A stretch of DNA of 64,000 nucleotides from Bacteroidales bacterium (GTDB lineage: Bacteria; Bacteroidota; Bacteroidia; Bacteroidales; UBA932), in NCBI GenBank assembly GCA_017428245.1, contig JAFRRF010000034.1:124001-188000 (forward strand), read 5' to 3'. A program made the translations under genes and the position numbers. Of this stretch, positions 16,904-25,692 are shown one piece after another. The notes beneath the pieces are model-generated. The model ran no database searches, had not been told where the DNA came from, and saw only the letters and a program-made list of their open reading frames with translations. Numbering within the stretch: position 1 is the stretch's first letter; each line of letters begins with the position of its first letter.

Positions 16904-18498
16904 TGGAAAACCTGGACGGAAATCTGTTTCTCGCGATGGTCCGCAGCGGCGGCGCACGGCTGAACGCTCAGCGGAAAATCATCAACGACCTCAACGTGTT
17001 CCCCATTCCCGACGGAGATACCGGGGACAATATGTATATGACCCTGGAGGCCGGCTGTCGGGCGGCGGAAGGTTCTCTCGGTGAGACGGCGGCCGCTGTC
17101 TCGCAGGGAATGCTGATGGGCGCCCGAGGCAATTCGGGCGTGATCCTCTCCCGCATATTCGCCGGGCTGGCGCGCGGCCTGTCGGGTCTTCGGGAAGCCG
17201 GGCTGGACGCGTTCGAAAAAGCGATGGCCTGCGGCGTGGAAGACGCCTATACGGCAGTTGCCACACCTGTCGAAGGTACGATCCTGACCGTTCTCAGGGA
17301 AGGCGTCGAAGCAGCGGCACGCAGCCGTGACTTCGACGAATACTTCGACCTGCTCGTTTCGGCGATGGACCTTTCGCTCCAACACACGCCCGAACTGCTC
17401 GACGTGCTCAAGAAAGCCGGCGTGGTAGACAGCGGCGGTGCCGGACTGCTCGCCATCGTCGAAGGGATGCGGTCCGCCCTGCACGGCGAAGCCGGGACGA
17501 TGCCCGAGACAGCCGCCGCCCCGGCGCAGCACATCGACCTGAATGCCTTCACCGAAGACAGCGTGCTGGAATTCGGCTATTGCACGGAATTCCTGCTGCG
17601 CCTGCAACGCAGCAAGGTGGACCTGGATGCCTTCGACGAGAAGGTCATCGCCGACTGGCTCGCGGCCCACGGCGATTCGTTGGTATTCTTCCGCGACGGC
17701 ACCATCATCAAAGTCCACGTCCATACCCCTGCCCCGGGCGATATCCTGAACTACTGCCAGCGGTACGGGGAGTTCCTGACGCTGAAGATTGAGAACATGA
17801 CGCTCCAGCACCACGAAAACCATATGGACGAGCGATACCGCGTAGGCGGGAAAGAACTCGGAGTAGTGGCTGTCGCCGCAGGGACGAAGATGCGGCAACT
17901 CTTCCAAGAACTGGGGACCGACGAGGTGATCGAAGGCGGACAGACAATGAATCCGCCGGTGCAGGCTTTTCTCGAAGCTTTCGACCGTATCGGCGCCAGG
18001 CATATCCTCGTGTTCCCGAACAACGGGAATATCGTGCTGACCGCCCGGCAGGCCGCCGGCCTGTACCGGAAATCGGAGGTCACGGTCATCCCTACCCATA
18101 GCCTGGGCGAGGGCTATTTCGCCCTGGCCAACCTCGACACCTCCCTGCCGGCCGATGAAATCGTGTCCGCACTGGACGAAGTGCTGTCCGAGACGGTCAC
18201 CGGCCAGGTGTCCCGCGCCATCCGTGAAAGCGGAGCCGGTGCCGCTGGCGACTACCTGGGCATCAGCGGAAAAGAAATCCTCTGCGGGTCGCCGGAGAGG
18301 CAGAATGCCCTGATGGAAATGGCCCGCAAGCTGGATGCCGGGCACCACGACATCGCCGTGCTCTTCCAGGGTGCCGACGTGCCGAATGACGAAGCGTCCG
18401 CGGCCGTCGAAGCCCTTACCGCGGCCTTCCCCCGCACTGAAACCACCCTGATCGAGGGCGGACAACCTATCTACGACTATATCCTTTTGCTATGTTGA
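16903..18498 (+). CDS. fakA: DAK2/DhaL-domain protein, fatty acid kinase subunit FakA-like
   Basis: A 531-residue protein with the FakA layout. An N-terminal DhaL ATP-binding domain (about 1-190) carries FPIPDGDTGDNMYMTL, GARGNSGVILS and DSGGAGLLAI. A central domain and a C-terminal DegV-like domain follow, with ILVFPNNGNIVLTA. FakA phosphorylates fatty acids bound to FakB, giving acyl phosphate. Length matches FakA (about 550). The adjacent FakB/DegV and PlsX genes strongly support this role. The system is best known in Firmicutes, so its place in a Bacteroidales genome is notable. TGATG overlap with the MMPL gene. Confidence 0.82.
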   Translation: MENLDGNLFLAMVRSGGARLNAQRKIINDLNVFPIPDGDTGDNMYMTLEAGCRAAEGSLGETAAAVSQGMLMGARGNSGVILSRIFAGLARGLSGLREAGLDAFEKAMACGVEDAYTAVATPVEGTILTVLREGVEAAARSRDFDEYFDLLVSAMDLSLQHTPELLDVLKKAGVVDSGGAGLLAIVEGMRSALHGEAGTMPETAAAPAQHIDLNAFTEDSVLEFGYCTEFLLRLQRSKVDLDAFDEKVIADWLAAHGDSLVFFRDGTIIKVHVHTPAPGDILNYCQRYGEFLTLKIENMTLQHHENHMDERYRVGGKELGVVAVAAGTKMRQLFQELGTDEVIEGGQTMNPPVQAFLEAFDRIGARHILVFPNNGNIVLTARQAAGLYRKSEVTVIPTHSLGEGYFALANLDTSLPADEIVSALDEVLSETVTGQVSRAIRESGAGAAGDYLGISGKEILCGSPERQNALMEMARKLDAGHHDIAVLFQGADVPNDEASAAVEALTAAFPRTETTLIEGGQPIYDYILLLC

Positions 18499-19361
18499 CA
18501 CTATATACTGACACCGACACCGACATTACCCCCGCCGTTGCAGCGGAGTATGGCTACAAACTCATCAGCATGCCCTACAGCGTGGACGCCAAGACCGTCT
18601 ACCCGTATGTGGACTTTACTGAATTCGACAGCCGCGCCTTCTACGATATGTTGCGCAGCGGCGTGCTGCCTACAACCAGCGCCATTTCCAAAGAGCGCTA
18701 CATCGAGTACTTCGAACCGGAGTTGGCAGCCGGCAACGATATCCTTTATGTCCACTTCTCCAGAGCGATGACCATCACGTTCAACGCAATGGACGAGGCC
18801 GTGGCCGAACTGCGCGCGAAATATCCGGAGCGCCGTTTCGAGGAAATCGACACCAAAGGCATCACGACTATCAGCTACGCCATCGTGCGTGCCGTCGGCG
18901 ACCTGTTCAAGGCCGGCAAGACTCTCGACCAAGTCCTGGAATGGGCGAAAACCGAAGTGGACCACTACGCGATGTATTTCTTTGCCGACGACTTGAAATT
19001 CTTCCGGCGGAGCGGCCGCGTAAGCGGCCTGGCGGCCACGATGGGAACGCTTATCGGCATCCGGCCCATCATCTATATGTCGGCCGAAGGGAAAATGACC
19101 TCGTGCGGCAAAGAAAAAGGCCGTGTCAAGGCAATGGAGCACCTTATCGGCCGCGTGGCCGATCTGGGCGACGACATCAAGTCGTACCGCTTTTACGTAG
19201 GCCATACCGATGCACCCGAGATTGCGAAAGAAGTGGGTGCGATGCTGAAGGAACGTTTCGGCGAGGATCTGAATATAGAATATGTAGTCTGCAATCCCAC
19301 CGCCGGCAGCCATTCCGGTCCCAACGGCGTCGGCGTGTGCTTCCACGCCAAACACCGCTAG
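18492..19361 (+). CDS. fakB: DegV family fatty-acid-binding protein (FakB)
   Basis: A 289-residue two-domain protein of the DegV/FakB family, which holds a fatty acid while FakA phosphorylates it. Family motifs: an N-terminal TDTDTDITP loop (cognate of the usual TDS(T/S)ADL) and LPTTSAIS near residue 60, where Thr/Ser contact the carboxylate. FRRSGRVSG near residue 170 and a C-terminal HSGPNGVGVCFH are also present. It overlaps fakA by 7 bp, so the pair is translationally coupled. Confidence 0.85.
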   Translation: MLTLYTDTDTDITPAVAAEYGYKLISMPYSVDAKTVYPYVDFTEFDSRAFYDMLRSGVLPTTSAISKERYIEYFEPELAAGNDILYVHFSRAMTITFNAMDEAVAELRAKYPERRFEEIDTKGITTISYAIVRAVGDLFKAGKTLDQVLEWAKTEVDHYAMYFFADDLKFFRRSGRVSGLAATMGTLIGIRPIIYMSAEGKMTSCGKEKGRVKAMEHLIGRVADLGDDIKSYRFYVGHTDAPEIAKEVGAMLKERFGEDLNIEYVVCNPTAGSHSGPNGVGVCFHAKHR

Positions 19362-19366
19362 TAGAA

Positions 19367-20494
19367 ATGATTGAAGTCCGACAAGTATCCACGCGCCGTC
19401 AGCAGCGGGATTTCCTCAATTTCCCGCTCGACCTTTACAAGGGCAATCCCTGTTTCGTGCCGCCGCTGTATGCCGACGAGCGGAAGATGTTCCGGCCCGG
19501 CTTCGTCTATAACGACTGCTGCGACTGGATCTGTTTCAATGCTTATAAGGACGGCCGGATTGCCGGCCGCATCCAGGGCATCATCCAGAAGGCCGCCAAC
19601 GAAAAAAACGGTGAACGCCGCGTCCGTTTCTGCCGCTTCGACACGGTCGATGACCCGCAAGTATCGGAAGCCCTGTTCCTTGCCGTTGAGAACTGGGGCC
19701 GGGAAAAAGGGATGGACACTATCTGCGGCCCCCTGAGCTTTTCGGACCTGGAGCGCGAAGGGTTGCTCGTGGAAGGCTTCGACCAGCCCGAAACCTTCGA
19801 GGAACAGTATAACGCCGAATACTACCAGCACCACATCGAGCGACTGGGCTTCGTCAAGGAAGTGGACTGGACCGAGTCACGGATCTATGCACCCGATCCT
19901 TCGGACGACGAAGAGGATCTCGACAAACTCACCGATTTTATCTTCCGTCGGTACAAACTGCATTTCGGGCCATCGACCAGCGCACGCGATTTCATCCGGC
20001 GCTATGCCGACGGTATCTTCGAAATACTGGACAAGTCCTACGACGGCCTTTATGGAACCGTTCCGTTCACCGACGGGATGAAAAAACTGATGATCGACAA
20101 TTTCCGGCTGGTCATCAATCCGAAATACACGGCTGTCATCCTCGACGAAAACGACAAGATGGTCTGCTTCGGTTTCGCCATCCCGGCGCTTGCCCCCGCC
20201 CTCGTGGGTACGCGCGGCCGCTTCACGCCGAAAGTGCTGATCCGGCTGCTGCGATGCATCCGCCATCCCAGGATCATCGACCTGTGCCTGATCGGCGTGG
20301 AACCGGAATACCTCAACCGCGGCGTATCCGTAGCTTTTGCTTCAGCCATCATGCATATGCTGCGCGACACCGATGTAGCGTACGCCGAGACCAATCTCAA
20401 CCTCGAAGACAATTACGCTATCCTGAACCTGTGGCACCGCTTCAAGGCCGTCCAGGCCAAGCGCCGTCGCGCATACGTTAAGAAATTGTCATGA
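19367..20494 (+). CDS. GNAT-like N-acetyltransferase (unknown acceptor)
   Basis: A 375-residue protein. The N-terminal part (FLNFPLDLYKGNPCFVPPL, ADERKMF, CGPLSFSDLEREGLLVEGF) is typical of a large bacterial GNAT-related family. The C-terminal half contains a second GNAT-like fold (LCLIGVEPEYLNRGVSVAF). The acceptor is unknown. Its position between FakB and PlsX, with a 5-bp gap before and a 4-bp ATGA overlap after, suggests an acyl-lipid role (inference). The ATG at 19367 is chosen because the longer frame would run deep into fakB. Confidence 0.72.
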   Translation: MIEVRQVSTRRQQRDFLNFPLDLYKGNPCFVPPLYADERKMFRPGFVYNDCCDWICFNAYKDGRIAGRIQGIIQKAANEKNGERRVRFCRFDTVDDPQVSEALFLAVENWGREKGMDTICGPLSFSDLEREGLLVEGFDQPETFEEQYNAEYYQHHIERLGFVKEVDWTESRIYAPDPSDDEEDLDKLTDFIFRRYKLHFGPSTSARDFIRRYADGIFEILDKSYDGLYGTVPFTDGMKKLMIDNFRLVINPKYTAVILDENDKMVCFGFAIPALAPALVGTRGRFTPKVLIRLLRCIRHPRIIDLCLIGVEPEYLNRGVSVAFASAIMHMLRDTDVAYAETNLNLEDNYAILNLWHRFKAVQAKRRRAYVKKLS

Positions 20495-21510
20495 TCAAGA
20501 TCCTCGTAGACTGCTTCGGCGGCGATCATTCGCCGCAGGCAAACGTGGCCGGCGCATTGGCCGCCCTGGACAAAAATCCAGATCTGCATCTGCTGCTGAC
20601 CGGCGACGAGACCCTATTGAAAGCGGAACTCTCCGGAAAGGCTTATGATGCCGCACGTCTTGAGATCATCCACGCGCCCGAAGTAATCGGCTGCGATGAG
20701 AAACCAACCGATGTGATCCGGCTCAAGCGCAACAGTTCGATGATGAAAGCCATCATCCTGCTGCGCGACCGCGACGACATCGCCGCCCTGGTCTCGACCG
20801 GCTCGACCGGCGCACTGGTCACCGGCGCACTCGTGCGCCTGGGCCGCATCCCGGGCGTCATCCGCCCGGCCTTCTGCCCCATCCTGCCGACGATGAACGG
20901 CGGCATCGTGGGCATCTGCGACAGCGGGGCCAACCCCGAAGTCACCGCAGCGCACCTGCGGCAGTTCGCCATCATGGCAAGTTTATATCTCGAAAACGTG
21001 TACGGCGTAAACCGTCCCCGCACCGCCCTGCTCAACGTAGGAAAGGAGGCGGAGAAGGGCGACGACGTCCGCCGCGAGGCTTACCGGCTGCTGCAGGAGA
21101 CGCCGTCGGTCAACTTCGTGGGAAATATGGAAAGCCGCGAATTCCTCTCCGGCGAGTTCGACCTGGTGGTGGCCGACGGCTTTTCAGGCAACGTACTGGT
21201 CAAATGTACCGAAGGTACGGCTCTCGAACTGCTCAAGAAACTGAAAAAGGACATTTACTCCCGCACGCTATACAAACTGGGAGCCCTGCTGATGAAACGG
21301 ATGTTCCAGGAAGAAAAGGAGTTTATGAACTACCAGAACTACGGTGGCAGCGTCCTGCTGGGCACGCAGAAAGTCGTCGTCAAAGGACACGGCAGCAGCA
21401 AGGCCGTCGCCGTGGAGAAATGCATCGAACAGGCCTACAGGATGGAGACCAGCCGGCTCTCCGCCAAGATCGAGGCCGAAATCGCAAAATACGAACATTA
21501 CGAAGAGTAG
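20491..21510 (+). CDS. plsX: Phosphate acyltransferase PlsX
   Basis: A 339-residue PlsX, which makes acyl phosphate from acyl-ACP for PlsY in phospholipid synthesis. Signatures: IKILVDCFGGDHSP at the N-terminus (canonical DxxGGD), LVSTGSTGALV, LPTMNGGI and VVADGFSGNV. Length is normal. It follows the GNAT gene with an ATGA overlap. The next gene is an acyl carrier protein, a common pairing (plsX usually neighbours fabH or acpP). Here FakAB and PlsX can both feed the acyl-phosphate pool. Confidence 0.95.
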   Translation: MIKILVDCFGGDHSPQANVAGALAALDKNPDLHLLLTGDETLLKAELSGKAYDAARLEIIHAPEVIGCDEKPTDVIRLKRNSSMMKAIILLRDRDDIAALVSTGSTGALVTGALVRLGRIPGVIRPAFCPILPTMNGGIVGICDSGANPEVTAAHLRQFAIMASLYLENVYGVNRPRTALLNVGKEAEKGDDVRREAYRLLQETPSVNFVGNMESREFLSGEFDLVVADGFSGNVLVKCTEGTALELLKKLKKDIYSRTLYKLGALLMKRMFQEEKEFMNYQNYGGSVLLGTQKVVVKGHGSSKAVAVEKCIEQAYRMETSRLSAKIEAEIAKYEHYEE

Positions 21511-21521
21511 AAGAGCAACAA

Positions 21522-21767
21522 ATGAATATGTTTGACAAAGTAAAGGCAATCCTCGCCAAACAACTCCGGAAAGATCCGGCACTGATTACGCCGGAGTCCA
21601 AGATCAAACGCGACCTGGGCGCCGACTCCATCGACATTCTCCAGCTCCTGATGCGTATCGAGGACCAGTACGGCATCGTCATCCCCGACGAGTCCCTCGC
21701 TACCTTCGAGACCGTCGGCGACGTAGTCGCTTTCCTGGAAAAACAGGAAGAGTCGCTTAATATTTAA
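21522..21767 (+). CDS. Acyl carrier protein
   Basis: An 81-residue ACP with the phosphopantetheine site GADSIDILQLLMRIED (Ser about residue 36) and acidic helices. The motif DSID rather than the housekeeping DSLD suggests a specialised rather than the main AcpP. The start ATG at 21522 is 11 bp after plsX; an ATG at 21528 is also possible. It overlaps the convergent LolA gene by 11 bp. Confidence 0.9.
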   Translation: MNMFDKVKAILAKQLRKDPALITPESKIKRDLGADSIDILQLLMRIEDQYGIVIPDESLATFETVGDVVAFLEKQEESLNI

Positions 21768-22272
21768 AGAGATATTCCGTCGAGATTCCGCCGAACTCCT
21801 CGAGAACCATCCGTACGGGGAGTCCCTTGACGTATTCCATAAGGATCTGGGAATAGCCGCGGGCGGCCGCCTTGCGGGCTTTCATCACGACGGTCTTGAC
21901 GCCGTTCTTGTCGGATACGGTCAGTTCAGCATCGTTGTCTTTGGCTGCCTGCTCGTAATTTCCGTCAATGCAATTGAGCAGCGTGTTGCGCAGCACTTTG
22001 AAACGGGCATTTTTGTCGGTATCCACGGAAATCTGCTGGCCCTGGGTATTCGAGCGGAGCATCGGACCCGAAATGACCAGATATTCCCCGGCCGGGTCGG
22101 TATATGTCATCGTGAGCTGGTCGGGCGACTTGTAGGAAACAACGCCGGCCGAACGGAAGACCTTTCCGGAAGCTTTGATGGTACGTGCCTGTGTGAATTC
22201 ACACTCGGTCGTCTGAGCGTTTGCCAGCCAGGCAAAGCAGAGAAAAAAAGCGAGAAAAAAAGATTTTTTCAT
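21757..22272 (-). CDS. LolA-like outer-membrane lipoprotein carrier
   Basis: A 171-residue periplasmic protein with a signal peptide (about residues 1-20, ending LANAQ) and a LolA-type open beta barrel. Signatures include ECEFTQARTIKASGKVFRS and GVVSYKSPDQLTMTYTDPAG, the usual 'film of residues around KxPxxLxWxY'. LolA-like proteins carry acylated cargo between membranes, and in Bacteroidetes they often accompany MMPL exporters, as here. The ATG at 22272 lies 20 bp after a -7 element (22300-22293). It may be divergently regulated with the AraC gene. Confidence 0.82.
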   Translation of the reverse strand: MKKSFFLAFFLCFAWLANAQTTECEFTQARTIKASGKVFRSAGVVSYKSPDQLTMTYTDPAGEYLVISGPMLRSNTQGQQISVDTDKNARFKVLRNTLLNCIDGNYEQAAKDNDAELTVSDKNGVKTVVMKARKAAARGYSQILMEYVKGLPVRMVLEEFGGISTEYLFKY

Positions 22273-22292
22273 TTTCGAACCTAAAACGGGTG

Positions 22293-22321
22293 CAAAGATA
22301 GAATAATTATTCCTAATTTTG
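22293..22321. promoter_or_regulatory. Divergent promoters of lolA-like and AraC genes
   Basis: TATCTTTG on the minus strand (22300-22293) serves the LolA gene. TAATTTTG on the plus strand (22314-22321) lies 17 bp before the AraC ATG at 22339. The plus-strand element contains the upstream in-frame GTG, which excludes it as a start. Confidence 0.65.
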
Positions 22322-22338
22322 TGCCAAAACGTAGGGAA

Positions 22339-23163
22339 ATGGCAATAATCGAACCATTTTGGAATCCTAAAACAGACATGTCGGGGTTCCTCTTCAGTAT
22401 CAAGAAGGTTCATCGGGAAGCTTATTTTGATGTTTCCGACATCCCGGAAACCGTCCTCCCCTTCTTCTCCTTCGCCTATCTGACCGATGGAGAAGTACTG
22501 ATAGAAATCGAAGGGAAACCGTATCTCTGCCAGACAGGTCAGGTTTTGATCATTCCACGCAACGTGCCGTTCCGCGTCCTGCACTTCAACCGGAACACAG
22601 GTTTTGAATGCGGCTTTTCCCTGCGCGTCCTCAAAGATGTCTCGTATGAATGCCTTCACAGCCCGCAACCGGTTCTCCAGTCTTTCACACCCGAAGATGC
22701 ATCTTTTACGACGGCATTGCTGGAAGTAATCTATAAATCCTACCAGCAGAAGGATTATTTCGTGACGGCGAGCGCACTCGATCTCTTCCTCTGCCGGATC
22801 AAACCGCGCGAAGACCATCCGGACAACGCCATCGTGAGCCGTTTCCTCGAACTGGTCTTTGACCGGAACAACAAACCCGGCAAAGTGTCGACCTATGCCA
22901 GTTCCCTCTGCATCACGCCCAACTATCTGAACCGCCTTGTGCGCGCCCATACCGGCCACTCCGCAATGGACTGGATTGAAATTTCCCGTCTGAACCTGGC
23001 CAAATCCCTGCTCAAGCAGAACCAACTGCAGGTCTCGGAAATCGCTTCGGCCGTCGGCATTGACGACCAGTCATACTTTACACGTTTTTTCAAGAAGAGC
23101 GAAGGCATCACACCGACTCAGTACCGGGACCAGGTATTGAGCAAGCTCCGGCACTCAAAATAG
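22339..23163 (+). CDS. AraC family transcriptional regulator
   Basis: A 274-residue regulator with an N-terminal cupin-like sensor domain (about 1-150, with LTDGEVLIEIEGKPYLCQTG) and a C-terminal double helix-turn-helix (about 170-270: YASSLCITPNYLNRLVRAHTG, then EIASAVGIDDQSYFTRFFKK). It lies between the LolA gene and the thioesterase and may regulate the surrounding acyl-lipid genes (inference). It overlaps the convergent thioesterase by 9 bp. Confidence 0.87.
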   Translation: MAIIEPFWNPKTDMSGFLFSIKKVHREAYFDVSDIPETVLPFFSFAYLTDGEVLIEIEGKPYLCQTGQVLIIPRNVPFRVLHFNRNTGFECGFSLRVLKDVSYECLHSPQPVLQSFTPEDASFTTALLEVIYKSYQQKDYFVTASALDLFLCRIKPREDHPDNAIVSRFLELVFDRNNKPGKVSTYASSLCITPNYLNRLVRAHTGHSAMDWIEISRLNLAKSLLKQNQLQVSEIASAVGIDDQSYFTRFFKKSEGITPTQYRDQVLSKLRHSK

Positions 23164-23895
23164 AATCTCGGCGCAGAAGGCGGAATGTCCGTCGACGCGA
23201 CCTTCCACCATCCAGCCGTCTGCGACTGGTGCACGAAACAGTTCAACCGTCTCTCCGACCCGGGTCTCCTTGTTGAAATTGATGCGGATGCTGCGTACCC
23301 GGCGGGTGGCCAGCGTGTCGAAATCGAGACAGTCCATCGCCCAGACCACGTATTTCGCATTGTTCGTATGCCCGATGATATCCACGTCGGAGTAAGCCAC
23401 TTTGTGCTCGCCGGCCCTCTCTATGCCGGCCGAAGGCATCACCACCTTCCCGCACGGCGTATCCAGGGCGCTGTCCCGGCACTCCGTGTCGAGCGGCAGT
23501 TTTCCCTCGAGATGTTCGCGGCGCAGCAAGCGGCGCGTCGCCACATCGATAATCAGCCACGATGACGTCGCCAGTACGGCCGGAGCGCCGTCAGGGCCGA
23601 GCAGCCGGAAGTCACGCACATAAAAAGGACCTTCAAAGCCCTTGTGCCAGGTCTGAAGTTCCACCTCGTCTTTCCACCGTGGCATCTCCGGGAAAATGAT
23701 GTGCATCCGCGACAGGACCCAGGCCGTGCCGTAGCGCTGCAGATCGTCGTAGCCGAATCCCAGGGAATCGGCGGAAATGTAGGCTATTTCCTGGGCCAGG
23801 TCCATAAAAGCGCCCGGCTTCAGGTAATGCGCCACGTCCGTGTCATAACAGGTCACCTTCAGGTGGCGGACCGTCTTTTTATCGGGATTTTCCAT
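23155..23895 (-). CDS. Acyl-ACP thioesterase (FatA/FatB-like)
   Basis: A 246-residue double-hotdog enzyme hydrolysing acyl-ACP to free fatty acid. Signatures: LQRYGTAWVLSRMHI in the first hotdog and the SDVDIIGHTNNAKYVVW block (about residue 170), which carries the catalytic Asn/His region in plant and bacterial acyl-ACP thioesterases. It is the last gene of the TIR-PEGA-kinase/AAA run, 3 bp after that gene's stop, so it may be co-transcribed with it. Functionally it fits the FakAB/PlsX/ACP genes nearby: thioesterase and FakAB form opposite arms of acyl turnover. Confidence 0.87.
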   Translation of the reverse strand: MENPDKKTVRHLKVTCYDTDVAHYLKPGAFMDLAQEIAYISADSLGFGYDDLQRYGTAWVLSRMHIIFPEMPRWKDEVELQTWHKGFEGPFYVRDFRLLGPDGAPAVLATSSWLIIDVATRRLLRREHLEGKLPLDTECRDSALDTPCGKVVMPSAGIERAGEHKVAYSDVDIIGHTNNAKYVVWAMDCLDFDTLATRRVRSIRINFNKETRVGETVELFRAPVADGWMVEGRVDGHSAFCAEILF

Positions 23896-23898
23896 AGC

Positions 23899-25683
23899 TT
23901 ACCCCCTCGTTTTGTATTCCTCCGAAGACCCGTCGAAGCGATATCCGATCGGTGTCCGTTCCTTTTTGCGACCCAGGGAGGATGGATTGCAACGGATGGA
24001 ATCCTCCAGATGGTGCTGGGCAATCGTCTCGTCGGCCAGGGCGGCCACCAGCGCGGCTTCGTTGGCGATGAACGCGATGTCGGAAGACGCATAACCTTCA
24101 GTCAGCGCCGCCAGCCGGTCGAAATCGATACCGTCGGCCAACGGGCGTCCTTTAAGATGATGCATAAACATCTGCCGCCGGGTTTCTTTTTCGGGGGCGG
24201 GCACTTCGATCTGCAGGTCCAGCCGCCCTTTACGCAGGACCGCCGGGTCTATCATATCCATCCGGTTGGTGGTTCCGATGACGAAAATGCCGCGCTGCGC
24301 GCAGTTGTTCAGTTGGGAAAGGAATTCGTTGACCTCTTCCGGCCGGTGCCGGGCCGCCTCGCTGCCGCGGGCCGGAACGAACGAGTCGAACTCATCGAAA
24401 CAAAGCACAGTCGGGGCTTTGGCCGCCGCTTCCTGGAAGAGAGCCGCAATCTTCCCCTGCGTTCCGTGGATATAAGTGCTGCCCAGATCCGATCCGTTGA
24501 CCACCATATAATTGAAATGCGATTCCTCGGCGAATTTTTCGGCAAAGTAGGTCTTGCCGCAGCCCGGAGGGCCGTAAAGCAGCATCCCGTTGGGCGGAAG
24601 GAGACGGTATTTCCGGGCCTTTTCCTTATCGCGCAAGACCCAGATCACCCGCTCCGTCAGCATCTTCTTCAGGTTCTCCATACCGGCAACGTCGGCAAAA
24701 CCGCCCCGGCTGGCATTGCGCTGCAGTGATTTTTTAAGCTCCGTGCCGTCCGTCGTAGCCTTGAGACCGTCCGACTGGGATGGCGCCATCCGTCGCCCAT
24801 CCCCGGCCGTCTGATGCCGGCTGTCCGACTGCCCGTCGGAGAGCATTTCCAGCATCCGGGCCGGATCCGGCCGGCCGGCCGGATCCAGGCGCAGGCCTGC
24901 CAGCACGACATTCTGCAACACCCGGTCGACGGAATGCATCGCTGCCGGCCACACAGGTTCGCGACGACGGGCGTCCCGCATCCGGTCACGTCGTTCCGGG
25001 AACGGATCTCTTTCGTCCATCGAGCAGTTCCACGGCGCCTGGCCGCTGATCAGGGTATAGAGCAAAGCCGCCACCGAGAAAGCATCGCTCCGGGACGTAA
25101 ACGTTCCCGTCAAAGCCTCGGGCGCCGTATAGAGCAGGTTCAGGTCGGCCATCGGGAAAGGAGGTTCACCCATCGTTACGTCCCCGTGGGCATGCCCCAG
25201 ATCGATGATCTTGGGCGAGAGTCCTTCAGGCGTTTCCTCAAGCAGGATGTTGCGCGGAGTGATATCGTTGTGGTTAAGGCCGGCATCCCGGCGCAGGTAC
25301 ACCAGGCCGCTCAGGACGGCGACGGCCACGGCCCGCGCTTCCGAAGAGGAAAAGCGACGTCCTTCGTTCAGATATTCCGACAAGAGCGCTCCCTGGAAAA
25401 ACTGCATTACCAGATAGGGATACGTCCGTCCCTGCACGGTGACCGTCCCGTCGCCGACATACGAAATGACATTCCGGTCATTGACACGGCGGCTGTTGAC
25501 GATTTCCTCCACCTCGCCCTCCACATACCAGGCTGCAGGCACAGCCTCCGGATTGAAAAGTTTCAGGAAGCAACGACGGCCTGCCGCGTCGGTGACCACG
25601 TAACTGTCGTTATGCAGTCCCTCTTTGATGAAACGCTGGACCCGGAAAGGTCCGATCTGCGCATTGTTATCCAGGCGGACCAT
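23899..25683 (-). CDS. Fusion of Ser/Thr protein kinase and AAA+ ATPase
   Basis: A 594-residue cytoplasmic protein with two enzymatic domains. Residues about 10-285 form a protein kinase fold: Lys41 in CFLKLF, a catalytic loop HNDITPRN (Asp140, Asn145), DLG (Asp161) in place of DFG, and APE at 187-189. The glycine-rich loop is degenerate. After a linker (about 290-320), residues about 325-560 form a classical AAA+ module: Walker A GPPGCGKT (371-378), Walker B VLCFDE, sensor TTNRMD and arginines in LRKGRLD, as in FtsH/CDC48-type ATPases. No membrane helix is seen. The gene lies 9 bp behind the PEGA gene and 3 bp before the thioesterase. Confidence 0.85.
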   Translation of the reverse strand: MVRLDNNAQIGPFRVQRFIKEGLHNDSYVVTDAAGRRCFLKLFNPEAVPAAWYVEGEVEEIVNSRRVNDRNVISYVGDGTVTVQGRTYPYLVMQFFQGALLSEYLNEGRRFSSSEARAVAVAVLSGLVYLRRDAGLNHNDITPRNILLEETPEGLSPKIIDLGHAHGDVTMGEPPFPMADLNLLYTAPEALTGTFTSRSDAFSVAALLYTLISGQAPWNCSMDERDPFPERRDRMRDARRREPVWPAAMHSVDRVLQNVVLAGLRLDPAGRPDPARMLEMLSDGQSDSRHQTAGDGRRMAPSQSDGLKATTDGTELKKSLQRNASRGGFADVAGMENLKKMLTERVIWVLRDKEKARKYRLLPPNGMLLYGPPGCGKTYFAEKFAEESHFNYMVVNGSDLGSTYIHGTQGKIAALFQEAAAKAPTVLCFDEFDSFVPARGSEAARHRPEEVNEFLSQLNNCAQRGIFVIGTTNRMDMIDPAVLRKGRLDLQIEVPAPEKETRRQMFMHHLKGRPLADGIDFDRLAALTEGYASSDIAFIANEAALVAALADETIAQHHLEDSIRCNPSSLGRKKERTPIGYRFDGSSEEYKTRG

Positions 25684-25692
25684 AAGCCCTGA

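Noticed and set aside
14411-21767. Aryl-polyene or flexirubin cluster
   Set aside because: MMPL, LolA and ACP are shared with such clusters, but no ketosynthase, ketoreductase, dehydratase or ammonia-lyase is in the region.
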